Positions 32,015-40,885 of a stretch of DNA of 64,000 nucleotides are shown in pieces. The DNA is from Catellatospora tritici (GTDB lineage Bacteria; Actinomycetota; Actinomycetes; Mycobacteriales; Micromonosporaceae), in contig NZ_JAHRCY010000010.1 in NCBI RefSeq assembly GCF_019083965.1, positions 248,001-312,000 of the forward strand. The letters run 5' to 3'. The translations under genes were made by a program, and so were the position numbers. A model generated the notes under the pieces. That model did no database searches and was not told the origin of the DNA. It saw only the letters and a program-made list of their open reading frames with translations. Within the stretch, counting starts at the first letter, position 1. Each line of letters starts with the position of its first letter.

Positions 32015-33175
32015 GTGCGAACACATTGCATCAGTAGACGAAGGGCAGGGGCGATCGCGCTCGGGGCGCTGCTCGCGCTGCCGGTCGTCGCGAACGCGGG
32101 TGTAGGTCCAGCCGCCGCGAACGACATACGGCCGGCGGTGGCCTTCGGCGACAACGCCCACGGACAGCTCGGCGACGGCACGATCCTGCCGCGCCGAGTC
32201 CCGGTCGGGGTGAACAACCTGGTCGAGACGAAGCAGGTCTCCGCCGGGGACTTCTTCAGCCTGGCGCTGCTGACCAACGGCACCGTCCGGGCATGGGGTG
32301 CGAACGAGTCCGGCCAGCTCGGCGACGGCACGACGACCGAGAGGACCGTTCCGGGCACCGTGGTCGGGCTGTCCGGGGTGCGTGCGGTCTCCGCCGGTAG
32401 CGACTTCTCCCTGGCGCTGCTGGACAACGGGAAGGTCATGGCCTGGGGGAAGAACGACGTCGGCCAGCTCGGTACCGGCACGTCCAGCATCAACCCGGTC
32501 CCGCTTCCCGTCGTGGTCAAGGGGATCAGCAATGCCCGCGCCATCTCGGCGGGGGGCTTCCACGGCCTGGCGCTGCTGGACAACGGGAAGGTCATGGCCT
32601 GGGGGAAGAACGTCGCACCCCAGGCCACGCCCACCCCGTTCCAGGTGGCGAACCTGGACCACGTCAGCGCCGTGGCCGCCGGCTCGTTCCACAGCCTGGC
32701 CCTGCTCGAAGACGACACGGTGAAGGCGTGGGGCTCGAACAACCTGGGTCAGCTCGGCAACGGCACCAACTCCGCGCCCATCTTCACCCCGGCCAGGGTC
32801 GCCAACCTCGACGACGTCGAGGCCGTCGCCGCCGGGGGGTTCCACAGCCTGGCGTTGCTGGACAACGGCACGGGCAGGGCATGGGGCGACAACTCGGCCG
32901 GCCAGCTGGGCATCGGCCTGCCCGGCGGCTTCCGGAACACACCGGCCACGATCGCCGGGCTTTCCGGCGCGCGTGCCGTCGCCGCCGGTCTGGATCACAG
33001 CCTGGCGCTGTCCGAGGACGACGACGGCATCATCTTGGGCTGGGGACGCAACAGCTCGGGTCAGCTCGGCGACGGCACGTTGATCAAGCGCGACGCCCTC
33101 GTCACGGTGCAGTCCAGCCTGACCCGCGTACGGTCGATCGACGGCGGCATCGAGCACAGTCTGGCCGGCGGCTGA
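32015..33175 (+). CDS. Secreted RCC1-repeat beta-propeller protein (copy 1)
   Basis: The 386-residue protein has a signal peptide (RRRAGAIALGALLALPVVANA). Seven repeats of about 50 residues follow, each with a pattern like VSAGxxHSLALLxNGTVxAWGxNxxGQLGDGT, so it should form a seven-bladed propeller. The fourth blade reads AWGKNVAPQATPT and has lost the GQLG turn. RCC1 propellers bind proteins or polymers; this exported one has no known ligand. The GTG start follows GGGGGAA. The next gene is a close paralogue with the same upstream sequence, so a tandem duplication with a 1265-bp period created the pair. Confidence 0.88.
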   Translation: MRTHCISRRRAGAIALGALLALPVVANAGVGPAAANDIRPAVAFGDNAHGQLGDGTILPRRVPVGVNNLVETKQVSAGDFFSLALLTNGTVRAWGANESGQLGDGTTTERTVPGTVVGLSGVRAVSAGSDFSLALLDNGKVMAWGKNDVGQLGTGTSSINPVPLPVVVKGISNARAISAGGFHGLALLDNGKVMAWGKNVAPQATPTPFQVANLDHVSAVAAGSFHSLALLEDDTVKAWGSNNLGQLGNGTNSAPIFTPARVANLDDVEAVAAGGFHSLALLDNGTGRAWGDNSAGQLGIGLPGGFRNTPATIAGLSGARAVAAGLDHSLALSEDDDGIILGWGRNSSGQLGDGTLIKRDALVTVQSSLTRVRSIDGGIEHSLAGG

Positions 33176-33279
33176 CCGGCCGCGCCACAGGAGTTCTCGG
33201 CTAGACCTACACATATCTACTCACCTGCGGATTCAGCGGAATCCGAGGGTCTACATGTTCAATTCTCGGGGGGAACCAC

Positions 33280-34440
33280 GTGCGAACACATCGCATCAGT
33301 AGACGAAGGGCCGGGGCGATCGCGCTAGGGACGCTGCTCGCGCTGCCGGTCGTCGCGAACGCGGGCGCCGATCCTGCCGCCGCGAACGACATACGGCCGG
33401 CGGTGGCCTTCGGTTTCAACAACCACGGACAGCTGGGTGACGGCACGTCCATCCACCGGTTCGTTCCTGTGGGGGTGAACAACCTGGTCGAGACGAAGCA
33501 GGTCTCCGCCGGGGGCTTCCACAGCCTGGCGCTGCTGACCAACGGCACCGTCCGGTCGTGGGGCTGGAACGAGTCCGGCCAGCTCGGCGACGGCACGACG
33601 ACCGAGAGGACCGTTCCGGGCACCGTGGTCGGGCTGTCCGGGGTGCGTGCCGTCGCCGCCGGTTTCGCCTTCTCGCTGGCGCTGCTGGACAACGGCAAGA
33701 TCATGGCCTGGGGTGCGAACGACTCCGGGCAGCTGGGCATCGGCACGTCCAGCAACGACCCGGTGCGGCTGCCGGTCGAGGTCAAGGGGATCAGCAACGC
33801 TCGCGCCATCTCGGCGGGGGGAGCCCACGGCTTGGCGCTGCTGGACGACGGCAAGGTCATGGTCTGGGGGATCGGCGTCGCACCCCAGGTCACGGCGACA
33901 CCGTTCCAGGTGGCGAACCTGGACCACGTCCGGGCCGTCGCCGCCGGTGATGCCCACAGCCTGGCCCTGCTCGAGGACGGCACGGTCAAGGCGTGGGGCG
34001 CCAATGACCGGGGTCAGCTCGGCACCGGCGCCATCTCCGGGCCCACCTTCACTCCGGCCAGGGTCGTGAACCTCGACGACGTCGAGGCCGTCGCCGCGGG
34101 CGGAGCGCACAGCCTGGCGCTGCTGGACAACGGCACGGGCCGGGCCTGGGGTGACAACCTGTTCGGTCAGCTGGGCATCGGCTCCTTCGGTGGCCAGCGC
34201 AGTACGCCGACCAGGATCGTCGGGCTCTCCCACGCGCGGGCCATCGCCGCCGGCGACGAACACAGCCTGGCGCTGTCCGCCGACGATGACGACGTCATCC
34301 TCAGCTGGGGCAGCGACAGCTTCGGCGGGCTCGGCGGCGGGACGTTGAGCCAGCAGGACAGACCCGTCACGGTGCAGTCCAGCCTGACCCGCGTACGGTC
34401 GATCGACGGCGGTAACGATTACAGCCTGGCCGCGGGCTGA
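33280..34440 (+). CDS. Secreted RCC1-repeat beta-propeller protein (copy 2)
   Basis: This 386-residue paralogue of the preceding gene has the same length, signal peptide and blade order. Long identical stretches such as RAISAGG and VGVNNLVETKQVSAG are shared. Differences cluster in the blade loops: AFGFNNHGQLGDGTSIHRF against AFGDNAHGQLGDGTILPRR, and in the last blade SWGSDSFGGLGGG where copy 1 has GWGRNSSGQLGDG. The fourth blade lacks GQLG in both, so this loss predates the duplication. The GTG start follows GGGGGGAA. A hairpin terminator after the stop closes the unit. Confidence 0.88.
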   Translation: MRTHRISRRRAGAIALGTLLALPVVANAGADPAAANDIRPAVAFGFNNHGQLGDGTSIHRFVPVGVNNLVETKQVSAGGFHSLALLTNGTVRSWGWNESGQLGDGTTTERTVPGTVVGLSGVRAVAAGFAFSLALLDNGKIMAWGANDSGQLGIGTSSNDPVRLPVEVKGISNARAISAGGAHGLALLDDGKVMVWGIGVAPQVTATPFQVANLDHVRAVAAGDAHSLALLEDGTVKAWGANDRGQLGTGAISGPTFTPARVVNLDDVEAVAAGGAHSLALLDNGTGRAWGDNLFGQLGIGSFGGQRSTPTRIVGLSHARAIAAGDEHSLALSADDDDVILSWGSDSFGGLGGGTLSQQDRPVTVQSSLTRVRSIDGGNDYSLAAG

Positions 34441-34454
34441 ACCGCCCCATCGGC

Positions 34455-34494
34455 GGGGTCCTCGGCCGGCGGATGGTGCATGGCCGGGGACCCC
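34455..34494. terminator. Bidirectional hairpin terminator
   Basis: Arms 34455-34467 (GGGGTCCTCGGCC) and 34482-34494 (GGCCGGGGACCCC) pair over 13 bp with one mismatch. They lie between the convergent RCC1 and LacI genes. Confidence 0.7.
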
Positions 34495-34512
34495 GGTCCG
34501 TCAGCGGACCGG

Positions 34513-35538
34513 TCAGGGCTGCTGGGCCGGGCCGGTGGACTCGCGGACGACCAGGCGGCAGGGCTGGCGGATGACGCCGGAGGAGGCGGTGCCGTCCAGG
34601 GCCGCGAACAGGTGCATCACCGCGGTCGCGCCCAGCTGCTCCAGGTTCAGGTCCACCGTGGTCAGCGGCGGGCGGCAGTCGGCGGCCATCTCCTCCCAGT
34701 TGTCGTAGCCGACGACGGCCACGTCGTCCGGGATGCGGCAGCCGTGGTCGAGCAGCGCCTGGGCCACCCCGGCCGCGATCTGGTCGTTGCCGCAGAAGAT
34801 CGCGTCGACCTCGGGATGGGCGTTGATGAGGGTACGGGCCGCGTGCCGCCCCCACCGCTGCGACCACTCGCCGTACTGCGGCTCGCCGCCGACCAGCGAC
34901 AGCCCCGACTCGGCCAGTACCGCCTTGAGTCCGGTGACCCGGTCGCGGGCGGCCCGGTAGCTCTGCGGGCCGGTGATGTGGGCGATGTTGCGCCGCCGCA
35001 GCGACACCAGGTGCTCCCCGGCCAGCCGTGCCCCGCCCTCGTCGTCGGCGAGCACCGACAGGTCGCCGGGGTCGGTGGACTGGCCGTACACGTACACGAC
35101 GGGCACCGGGATGTCGCGGCTGAGCGAGGGGCGCAGGTCGTTGCTGTCGCCGAGGATGATGAACCCGTCGACCTGCCGGGCGAGCAGGGTGCGGATGTAG
35201 TGCTGGCGCCGGATCGCGTCGCCGCGGGCGTCGCACAGCAGCACCGACATCTGCTCGTTGCCCAGTGCGTTCTCGGCGCCGAGCAGGATCGGGATGGAGA
35301 AGCGGCCGCCGAGTTCGTCGGTGAGCAGCCCGATGGTGCGGGTGCGTCCGGAGATGAGGCCGCGGGCGAGCACGTTGGGCTGGAACGACAGCTGGTTGGC
35401 GGCCTGCAGCACGCGCAGCCTGGTGTCGGCGGCGACCTCGGCGCGCGCGTTGAGCGCCTTGGAGGCCGTGGCCACCGACACACCGGCCAGTCTGGCCACG
35501 TCGGTGAGGGTGACCGACTGGGATCGCCGCCTGCCCAA
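34513..35538 (-). CDS. LacI-family regulator of the arabinoside (GH127) locus
   Basis: The 341-residue regulator has the HTH VTLTDVARLAGVSVATASKALNARAEV (residues 9-35) and the hinge ANQLSFQPNVLARGLISGRT. The sugar-binding domain follows (IGLLTDELGGRFSIPILLGAENAL to DAIFCGNDQIAAGVAQALLDHG and AVVGYDNWEEMA). The start is probably the TTG at 35538 with AAAGG upstream. It is divergent from the GH127 gene with 184 bases between them. A perfect TTCGACA/TGTCGAA palindrome just upstream of its own start is the likely operator. The inducer is probably an arabinose-containing sugar. Confidence 0.88.
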   Translation of the reverse strand: MGRRRSQSVTLTDVARLAGVSVATASKALNARAEVAADTRLRVLQAANQLSFQPNVLARGLISGRTRTIGLLTDELGGRFSIPILLGAENALGNEQMSVLLCDARGDAIRRQHYIRTLLARQVDGFIILGDSNDLRPSLSRDIPVPVVYVYGQSTDPGDLSVLADDEGGARLAGEHLVSLRRRNIAHITGPQSYRAARDRVTGLKAVLAESGLSLVGGEPQYGEWSQRWGRHAARTLINAHPEVDAIFCGNDQIAAGVAQALLDHGCRIPDDVAVVGYDNWEEMAADCRPPLTTVDLNLEQLGATAVMHLFAALDGTASSGVIRQPCRLVVRESTGPAQQP

Positions 35539-35559
35539 CTGAAAGCCTTTCGTTCGTTT

Positions 35560-35576
35560 TTCGACAGTGTGTCGAA
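35560..35576. promoter_or_regulatory. Palindromic operator at the LacI (34513) promoter
   Basis: TTCGACA-GTG-TGTCGAA is a perfect 7-bp inverted repeat 22 bases upstream of the LacI start. It is not centred on CG like the other LacI sites, which suggests a different recognition code. Confidence 0.6.
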
Positions 35577-35644
35577 GAGTAACGGCGCGCGCCAGCCTTG
35601 GCTAGCCTCGATTCACGTTATCGAGATGTAACGCAGTGGGCATC

Positions 35645-35664
35645 TTGCCGAAAAGGTTTTCGGC
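35645..35664. promoter_or_regulatory. Palindrome upstream of GH127, shared word with GH146 promoter
   Basis: GCCGAAAA-GG-TTTTCGGC (35647-35664) is a perfect 8-bp inverted repeat 59 bases before the GH127 start. Its left half, with the preceding TT (TTGCCGAAAAGG), recurs at 58662-58673 before the second arabinofuranosidase gene. Confidence 0.6.
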
Positions 35665-35722
35665 GTCCAGAGTGGCTCCAACGTTCAAGTGACCGCGGTC
35701 ACGGAAGTTGTTGGAGGCGGAG

Positions 35723-37624
35723 ATGACGGTGACGGCGCGGACCGCCGACCTCACCGGAGGTCGGCCCGTGGTGCCGTCGCGGGGAGTCCTGCGACCGCTG
35801 GGCCTGGGAGAGGTTCGCATCACGGGGGGCTTCTGGGCGCAGCGCCAGCAGGTGAACGGCCGCCACACCCTGGACCACCATCGGGAATGGCTCGACAAGC
35901 TCGGCTGGACCGGCAACTTCACCGCCGAAGCGGGCCAGGGCAGCCGGGAGCGTCGCGGCCGGGAGTTCTCCGACTCGGAGGTGTACAAGCTGGTCGAGGC
36001 CCTGTCGTGGGAGAGCGGCCGGGTGGCCGACCCGGTGCGCGAGGCCCAGCTGGACGAGCTGACCGCGATGATCGCCGGGGCACAGGCGCCCGACGGCTAT
36101 CTGCACACCGCGTTCGGCCGGGCCGGGCAGCGGTCCCGCTACGAGGACCTGGCCTGGGGGCACGAGCTCTACTGCGCCGGGCACCTGCTGCAGGCGGCGG
36201 TGGCCCGCGCCCGTACGGGCGGAGGAGAGGCGCTGCTGGACGTGGCGCGCCGGGTGGCCGACCACGTGTGTGAGGAGTTCGGTCCGGACGGGCGTGACGC
36301 GGTGTGCGGGCACCCCGAGATCGAGCCCGCGCTGGTGGAGCTGTACCGGGTGACGGGGGAGCGGCGCTACCTGGACCAGGCGGCGCTGTTCGTGGACCGG
36401 CGCGGGCGGCGCAGCCTGCCGCCCCACGAGTTCGGCTGGTCCTACTTCAGCGACGACCAGCCGGTGCGCGAGGCGAAGGTGCTGCGCGGGCACGCGGTGC
36501 GGGCGCTGTACCTGGCCGCGGGCGTGATCGACGTGGCGGTGGAGACCGGTGACGACGAGCTGTTGGAGACGGTGGCGGCGCAGTTCGACCGGACCCTGGC
36601 CCGGCGCACGTACCTGACCGGTGGGATGGGCTCGCGGCACCTGGACGAGGCGTTCAGCGACGACTTCGTGCTGCCGGCCGACCGGGCCTACTCGGAGACC
36701 TGCGCCGGGATCGCGGCGATCATGGTGGCGTGGCGGCTGATGCTGGCCACCGGCCGTGAGCGGTACGCCGACGTGATCGAGCGGATCCTGTTCAACGTGG
36801 TCGCCACGGCGATCGGCGACGACGGCCGCTCCTTCTTCTACGCGCACACGCTGCACCAGCGCACACCCACCCGGATCCTGCCGACCGATGTCGAGCAGCT
36901 GGGTTTCGGGGGCGGGCCGCGGGCGCCGTGGTTCGAGGTGTCCTGCTGCCTGGCCAACCTGGGCCGCCTGCTGGCGAGCCTGTCGACCTACGTGGCCAGC
37001 GTCGAGGGCGACACGCTGCGGGTGCACCAGTTCGCCGACGCCGAGATCGACACGGTGCTCGGCGACGGGCGCCGGGTCGCGGTGCGGATGGGCACCGAGT
37101 ACCCGGACAACGGCACGGTGCGGCTGGACGTGCTGGTCGCGTCCGGTGGACCGTGGACGCTCGCGCTGCGGTTGCCCGCCTGGGCGGCCGGGGCGAGCGT
37201 GACCGTGAACGGGCAGGCGCAGCCGGTCGCGGGTGACCGGGTGCTGCTTACCCGCGAGTTCGCCGCCGGGGACGTGATCGTGCTGGAGCTGCCGATGCGG
37301 CCCCGGTTCACCCGCCCCGACCCGCGCATCGACGCGGTGCGCGGCTGCGTCGCCGTCGAGCAGGGTCCGCTGGTGCTGTGCGCGGAGTCGCTGGGCGGCG
37401 AGCTGGACCTGGACTCGCTGCGGGTCGACGTGGACACCGCCCCCGCCGACGGCGACGCCGTGACGGTACGCGGGCACACCGAGGACCTACCGGACGAGCC
37501 TTGGCCGTACGCCGACGCGGGGCCGGTGGGGCGGCGTGATCCGCTCGCGGTGCCGCTGGTGCCGTACCACCGTTGGGCCCGCTCCGGGCCGTCCACCATG
37601 CGGATCTGGCTGCCGACGGCCTGA
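35723..37624 (+). CDS. GH127 beta-L-arabinofuranosidase (cytoplasmic)
   Basis: This is a 633-residue glycoside hydrolase of the former DUF1680 family. The zinc-binding and catalytic residues known from HypBA1 are all there: E325-T-C327 in RAYSETCAGIA and C408-C409 in FEVSCCLANLGRL. The second Cys is the nucleophile in this unusual cysteine glycosidase class. HEFGWSYFSDDQPVREAKVLRGHAVRALYL and AQAPDGYLHTAF are further family marks. It has no signal peptide, so it acts on imported beta-L-arabinofuranosides. The ATG follows GGAGGCGGAG. It heads the operon with the CUT1 transporter genes. Confidence 0.92.
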   Translation: MTVTARTADLTGGRPVVPSRGVLRPLGLGEVRITGGFWAQRQQVNGRHTLDHHREWLDKLGWTGNFTAEAGQGSRERRGREFSDSEVYKLVEALSWESGRVADPVREAQLDELTAMIAGAQAPDGYLHTAFGRAGQRSRYEDLAWGHELYCAGHLLQAAVARARTGGGEALLDVARRVADHVCEEFGPDGRDAVCGHPEIEPALVELYRVTGERRYLDQAALFVDRRGRRSLPPHEFGWSYFSDDQPVREAKVLRGHAVRALYLAAGVIDVAVETGDDELLETVAAQFDRTLARRTYLTGGMGSRHLDEAFSDDFVLPADRAYSETCAGIAAIMVAWRLMLATGRERYADVIERILFNVVATAIGDDGRSFFYAHTLHQRTPTRILPTDVEQLGFGGGPRAPWFEVSCCLANLGRLLASLSTYVASVEGDTLRVHQFADAEIDTVLGDGRRVAVRMGTEYPDNGTVRLDVLVASGGPWTLALRLPAWAAGASVTVNGQAQPVAGDRVLLTREFAAGDVIVLELPMRPRFTRPDPRIDAVRGCVAVEQGPLVLCAESLGGELDLDSLRVDVDTAPADGDAVTVRGHTEDLPDEPWPYADAGPVGRRDPLAVPLVPYHRWARSGPSTMRIWLPTA

Positions 37625-37689
37625 TCCCCTCAGACGCACCACCTGATGCACCATCTGAAATCCGCTCATTTGACCGATTAGGAGTGATC

Positions 37690-38979
37690 ATGAGAGTTCG
37701 GAAGCTGCGTGGTCTCGCACTCGGTGCGGCCGCGCTGCTGCTGGCGTCGATGACGGCCTGTGGCGGCGACGACCCGGCGGCGCCGGGCGCGTCCGGCACC
37801 GACGGCGTCGACGACGGCGCCCAGTTGACCCTGTGGACCCGGGCGGCGACCGAGTCGGTGTCCAAGGCGTACGCCGAGGCCTACAACGCCACCCACAAGA
37901 ACAAGGTGACCGTCACCTCGTACCCGAACGAGGAGTACCCGGCGAAGCTGGCCTCGGCCGCGGGCGCCAAGGCGCTGCCGGACCTGTTCGGCTCCGACGT
38001 GGTGTTCGCCCCGCAGTACGCCTCGCAGGGCCTGTGGGCCGACATCACCGACAGGTTCGCCGCCAGCGGGCTGAAGGACAAGGTGTCGCCCGGACACGTG
38101 CGCGCCGGCACCTGGGAGGGCAAGAGCTACGCCATCCCGCACACCGTCGACATGTCGGTGATGCTCTACAACAAGGACCTGTACGCCAAGGCCGGGCTCG
38201 ACCCGGAGAAGGGTCCGAAGTCGCTGAAGGAGTTCGCCGAGCAGGCCCGCGCGATCAACAAGCTGGGCGGCGACGTGCACGGCACCTACTTCGGCGGCAA
38301 CTGCGGCGGCTGCGTCGAGTTCACCTTCTGGCCCTCGGTCTGGGGCGCGGGCGGCAACGTCCTCGACGCCGACGGCAAGAACGCGAAGATCGACTCCAAG
38401 GAGATGGCCGACGTGTTCGCCATCTACCGCGCGCTGTACGACGAGGGCGTGGCGGCCCCGGCCTCCAAGGACGAGGCCGGTCCGACCTGGCTCGGCGCGC
38501 TGCAGAGTGGCAAGATCGGCATCGCCCCCGGCCCGTCGGTGTGGCTGGGCCTCATCGAGGAGAAGGGCGTGAAGATGGGCGTCGCGCCGATCAGCGGCCC
38601 GGACGGCGGCGACTCCACCTTCATCGGCGGCGACTCGATCGGCATCGGCGCCACCAGCACCAAGGCCGCCCAGGCCTGGGACTTCCTCAAGTGGACCATG
38701 TCCGAGGAGGCGCAGGTCGAGGTCATCGCCAAGAACAAGGGCGTGCCGATCCGCACCGACCTCGCGTCGAACAAGTACTCCGCGGCCGACCCGCGCATCG
38801 TGACCATCAACAGCCTGGTCGCCAAGGGCGTCACGCCGTACGCGAAGAACTTCAACGCCTCGTTCAACGACCCGCAGAGCCCCTGGCTGCAGACGGTCCG
38901 TGGCGCCCTGTTCGGTGACGCCGCCAAGGCGCTGAGCGAGGGCAACACCGCCATCACCAAGTCCCTCCAGCAGGGCTGA
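37690..38979 (+). CDS. Sugar ABC transporter substrate-binding lipoprotein (arabinoside locus)
   Basis: The 429-residue lipoprotein has signal LRGLALGAAALLLASMTAC with the lipobox Cys at 24. The mature protein follows the family 1 SBP pattern: LTLWTRAATESVSKAYAEAYN, VTSYPNEEYPAKLASAAGAKALPDLFGSD, MLYNKDLYAKAGLDPEKGPKSLKEFAEQAR, and a late GGDSIGIGATSTKAAQAWDFLKWTMSEEAQ. An insertion NCGGCVEF carries two extra Cys, possibly a disulfide. It probably binds arabino-oligosaccharides, from context. The ATG follows AGGAG. A 12-bp hairpin follows the stop, before the permease genes. Confidence 0.9.
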   Translation: MRVRKLRGLALGAAALLLASMTACGGDDPAAPGASGTDGVDDGAQLTLWTRAATESVSKAYAEAYNATHKNKVTVTSYPNEEYPAKLASAAGAKALPDLFGSDVVFAPQYASQGLWADITDRFAASGLKDKVSPGHVRAGTWEGKSYAIPHTVDMSVMLYNKDLYAKAGLDPEKGPKSLKEFAEQARAINKLGGDVHGTYFGGNCGGCVEFTFWPSVWGAGGNVLDADGKNAKIDSKEMADVFAIYRALYDEGVAAPASKDEAGPTWLGALQSGKIGIAPGPSVWLGLIEEKGVKMGVAPISGPDGGDSTFIGGDSIGIGATSTKAAQAWDFLKWTMSEEAQVEVIAKNKGVPIRTDLASNKYSAADPRIVTINSLVAKGVTPYAKNFNASFNDPQSPWLQTVRGALFGDAAKALSEGNTAITKSLQQG

Positions 38980-38987
38980 TCCGACCC

Positions 38988-39015
38988 GGCCCGGCCGCCG
39001 CCCGGCGGCCGGGCC
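38988..39015 (+). terminator. Intercistronic hairpin after the substrate-binding protein gene
   Basis: Perfect 12-bp arms GGCCCGGCCGCC (38988-38999) and GGCGGCCGGGCC (39004-39015) with a 4-nt loop lie 9 bases after the stop. It corresponds in place to the hairpins at 20494 and 50690. Confidence 0.75.
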
Positions 39016-39037
39016 ACACCCCCGAACCGGAGAGTCG

Positions 39038-39931
39038 ATGTCCCCGAAGGCAAGCCGCAGTCGCAGCCGGGCGCGGGCGCTGACCGGCGCCGCGTACGCC
39101 GCCCCGACCGCGGTCATGGTCGTGGTGTTCTTCCTCGCCCCGCTGCTGCTGGTGGGCTGGATGTCGCTGCACAAGTGGCCGCTGCTGGGCGCGCCCACCA
39201 TGAACGCCCCCGACAACTACACCCGCATCGCCGACAACGAGCTGGTCGGCTCGGCGGTGTGGTTCACGCTGCGCTACACGGTCGTGATGACGGTGCTGCT
39301 GTTCGTGGTCGCGTTCGGGCTGGCCCTGCTGGTGCAGCACCGGCGGCCCGGCGTGGGCTTCCTGCGTACGGCGTTCCTGCTGCCGATGGCGGTCGGCTTC
39401 GCCAGCGCCTCGCTGCTGTTCCTGGGCCTGCTGTCCGACGAGATCGGCCCGGTCAGCGACCTGCTGCGCAAACTCGGCGTCATCGAGGGCTACGTCTCGT
39501 GGACCAGCGGCAGTTCCACCTCGGCGCTGGGCTCGACCGTCGCGCTGGTGCTGTGGCGCTTCGCCGGGTTCAACATGCTGATCATCCTCACCGGGCTGCA
39601 GGCCATCCCGCTGGAGGTGTACGAGGCCGCCCGCATCGACGGCGCCACCCGCTGGCAGACCTTCCGCCGGGTGACCATCCCGCTGATGCGGCCCACCATC
39701 GCGCTGGTGCTGACCATGATGGTGACCGGTTCGCTGCTGGCCTTCGACCAGTTCTGGATCCTGACCCGGGGCGGCCCCGACAACAGCACCACCTCGCTGG
39801 TGATGCTGATCTACCGGGAGGCGTTCATCCGCCTCGACCTCGGCTCCGCCTCGGCGATCTCGGTGGCCCTGCTGGCCGTGCTCATCGTGTTCAACGTCGT
39901 CCAGCTCGGCGTGCTGCGCCGGCGCGGTTAG
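39038..39931 (+). CDS. Sugar ABC transporter permease (MalF-type)
   Basis: The 297-residue permease has six hydrophobic segments beginning AAPTAVMVVVFFLAPLLLVGWMSL. The ATPase-contact loop reads YEAARIDGATRWQTFRRVTIPLMRPTI, a clean EAA motif. The N-terminus is short and Ser/Arg-rich. GGAGAG precedes the ATG by a normal distance. It pairs with the next gene, 12 bases downstream, to form the membrane channel for the lipoprotein at 37690. As in the pectin locus, no ATPase gene accompanies the system. Confidence 0.9.
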   Translation: MSPKASRSRSRARALTGAAYAAPTAVMVVVFFLAPLLLVGWMSLHKWPLLGAPTMNAPDNYTRIADNELVGSAVWFTLRYTVVMTVLLFVVAFGLALLVQHRRPGVGFLRTAFLLPMAVGFASASLLFLGLLSDEIGPVSDLLRKLGVIEGYVSWTSGSSTSALGSTVALVLWRFAGFNMLIILTGLQAIPLEVYEAARIDGATRWQTFRRVTIPLMRPTIALVLTMMVTGSLLAFDQFWILTRGGPDNSTTSLVMLIYREAFIRLDLGSASAISVALLAVLIVFNVVQLGVLRRRG

Positions 39932-39943
39932 GAAAGGCCCCGC

Positions 39944-40753
39944 ATGAACTCGTCGAACGCCGTGAGCCGGTGGAGCTTCTACGTCACCGGTGTCGCGCTG
40001 GCGATCCTGTTCCTGTCGCCGCTGCTCTGGAGCGGTTGGGCCTCGCTGCGCACCGGATCCGGCTTCGGGCTGGAGAACTATGACCGGCTGTTCACCTCGG
40101 ACAACGGCATCCGCCTGGAGCACATCGTCAACAGCGTCACGGTCAGCGCGCTGACCGTCGGCGGCACCCTGCTGGTCTCCACCCTCGGCGGGTACGCCTT
40201 CGGCCGGTTCCGGTTCCCGGGCCGTGACCTGCTGTTCCTGCTGACCCTGGCGATCCTGATGGTCCCGTACGCCACCATCCTGATCGCGCTCTACGTCCTG
40301 CTCGGCTGGCTCGGCCTGCAGGACAGCCTGATCGGCCTGAGCCTGGTGCTGATCATGTTCCAGCTGCCGTTCTCGATCTTCATGATGCGCAACTCGTTCG
40401 AGGCGGTACCACGCGAGCTGGAGGAGTCGGCTCAGGTCGACGGGTGCACCAGCTTCTCCGCACTGATCCGGATCATGCTCCCGGCGGTCAAGCCCGGACT
40501 GGTCACCGTCGGGCTGTTCGCGTTCCTGACCTCGTGGAGCGAGTTCTTCGCCCCGCTGATCCTGCTCAACTCCACCGACAAGTTCACCACCACGCTCGCG
40601 GTGGTGAACATGCGCACGGCCAGCCACGGCTCCATCGACTACGCCGCCCTGGAGGCGGGCGTGGTGTTCATGGCGGTGCCGTGCCTGCTGCTGTTCGCGT
40701 TCATGCAGCGCAGCTACGTACGCGGCTTCACCTCCGGCGCGCTGAAGGGATGA
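39944..40753 (+). CDS. Sugar ABC transporter permease (MalG-type)
   Basis: The 269-residue permease opens with WSFYVTGVALAILFLSPLLWSGWASLRTG, typical of CUT1 MalG subunits. TLLVSTLGGYAFGRFRFPGRDLLF follows, and the EAA loop is LEESAQVDGCTSFSALIRIMLPAVKPGL. It ends in SGALKG. GGAAAGG stands before the ATG. The gene closes the transporter part of the operon. A hairpin and a 132-base gap separate it from the large secreted hydrolase gene, which may be transcribed by read-through or from its own promoter. Confidence 0.9.
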   Translation: MNSSNAVSRWSFYVTGVALAILFLSPLLWSGWASLRTGSGFGLENYDRLFTSDNGIRLEHIVNSVTVSALTVGGTLLVSTLGGYAFGRFRFPGRDLLFLLTLAILMVPYATILIALYVLLGWLGLQDSLIGLSLVLIMFQLPFSIFMMRNSFEAVPRELEESAQVDGCTSFSALIRIMLPAVKPGLVTVGLFAFLTSWSEFFAPLILLNSTDKFTTTLAVVNMRTASHGSIDYAALEAGVVFMAVPCLLLFAFMQRSYVRGFTSGALKG

Positions 40754-40775
40754 CCGCGACGTAGCCGTACCAGCT

Positions 40776-40820
40776 CCCGGCCGTGCCCTGCGACCGCCTA
40801 CCCGCGCGGGCACGGCCGGG
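40776..40820 (+). terminator. Hairpin between permease and secreted hydrolase genes
   Basis: Perfect 13-bp arms CCCGGCCGTGCCC (40776-40788) and GGGCACGGCCGGG (40808-40820) with a 19-nt loop lie after the permease stop. The stem may end or weaken transcription before the hydrolase gene. Confidence 0.7.
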
Positions 40821-40885
40821 CCCAACAGACCTCTCACCGCAGCCCAGTTCCTCACCACCGTCCCCCAATTGTGGAGGTGAACCAC

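Noticed and set aside
32015-34440. RCC1 tandem genes as a CRISPR-like or phage tail repeat region
   Set aside because: The repeats are protein blades of about 50 residues within two intact genes with signal peptides, not DNA-level spacers.
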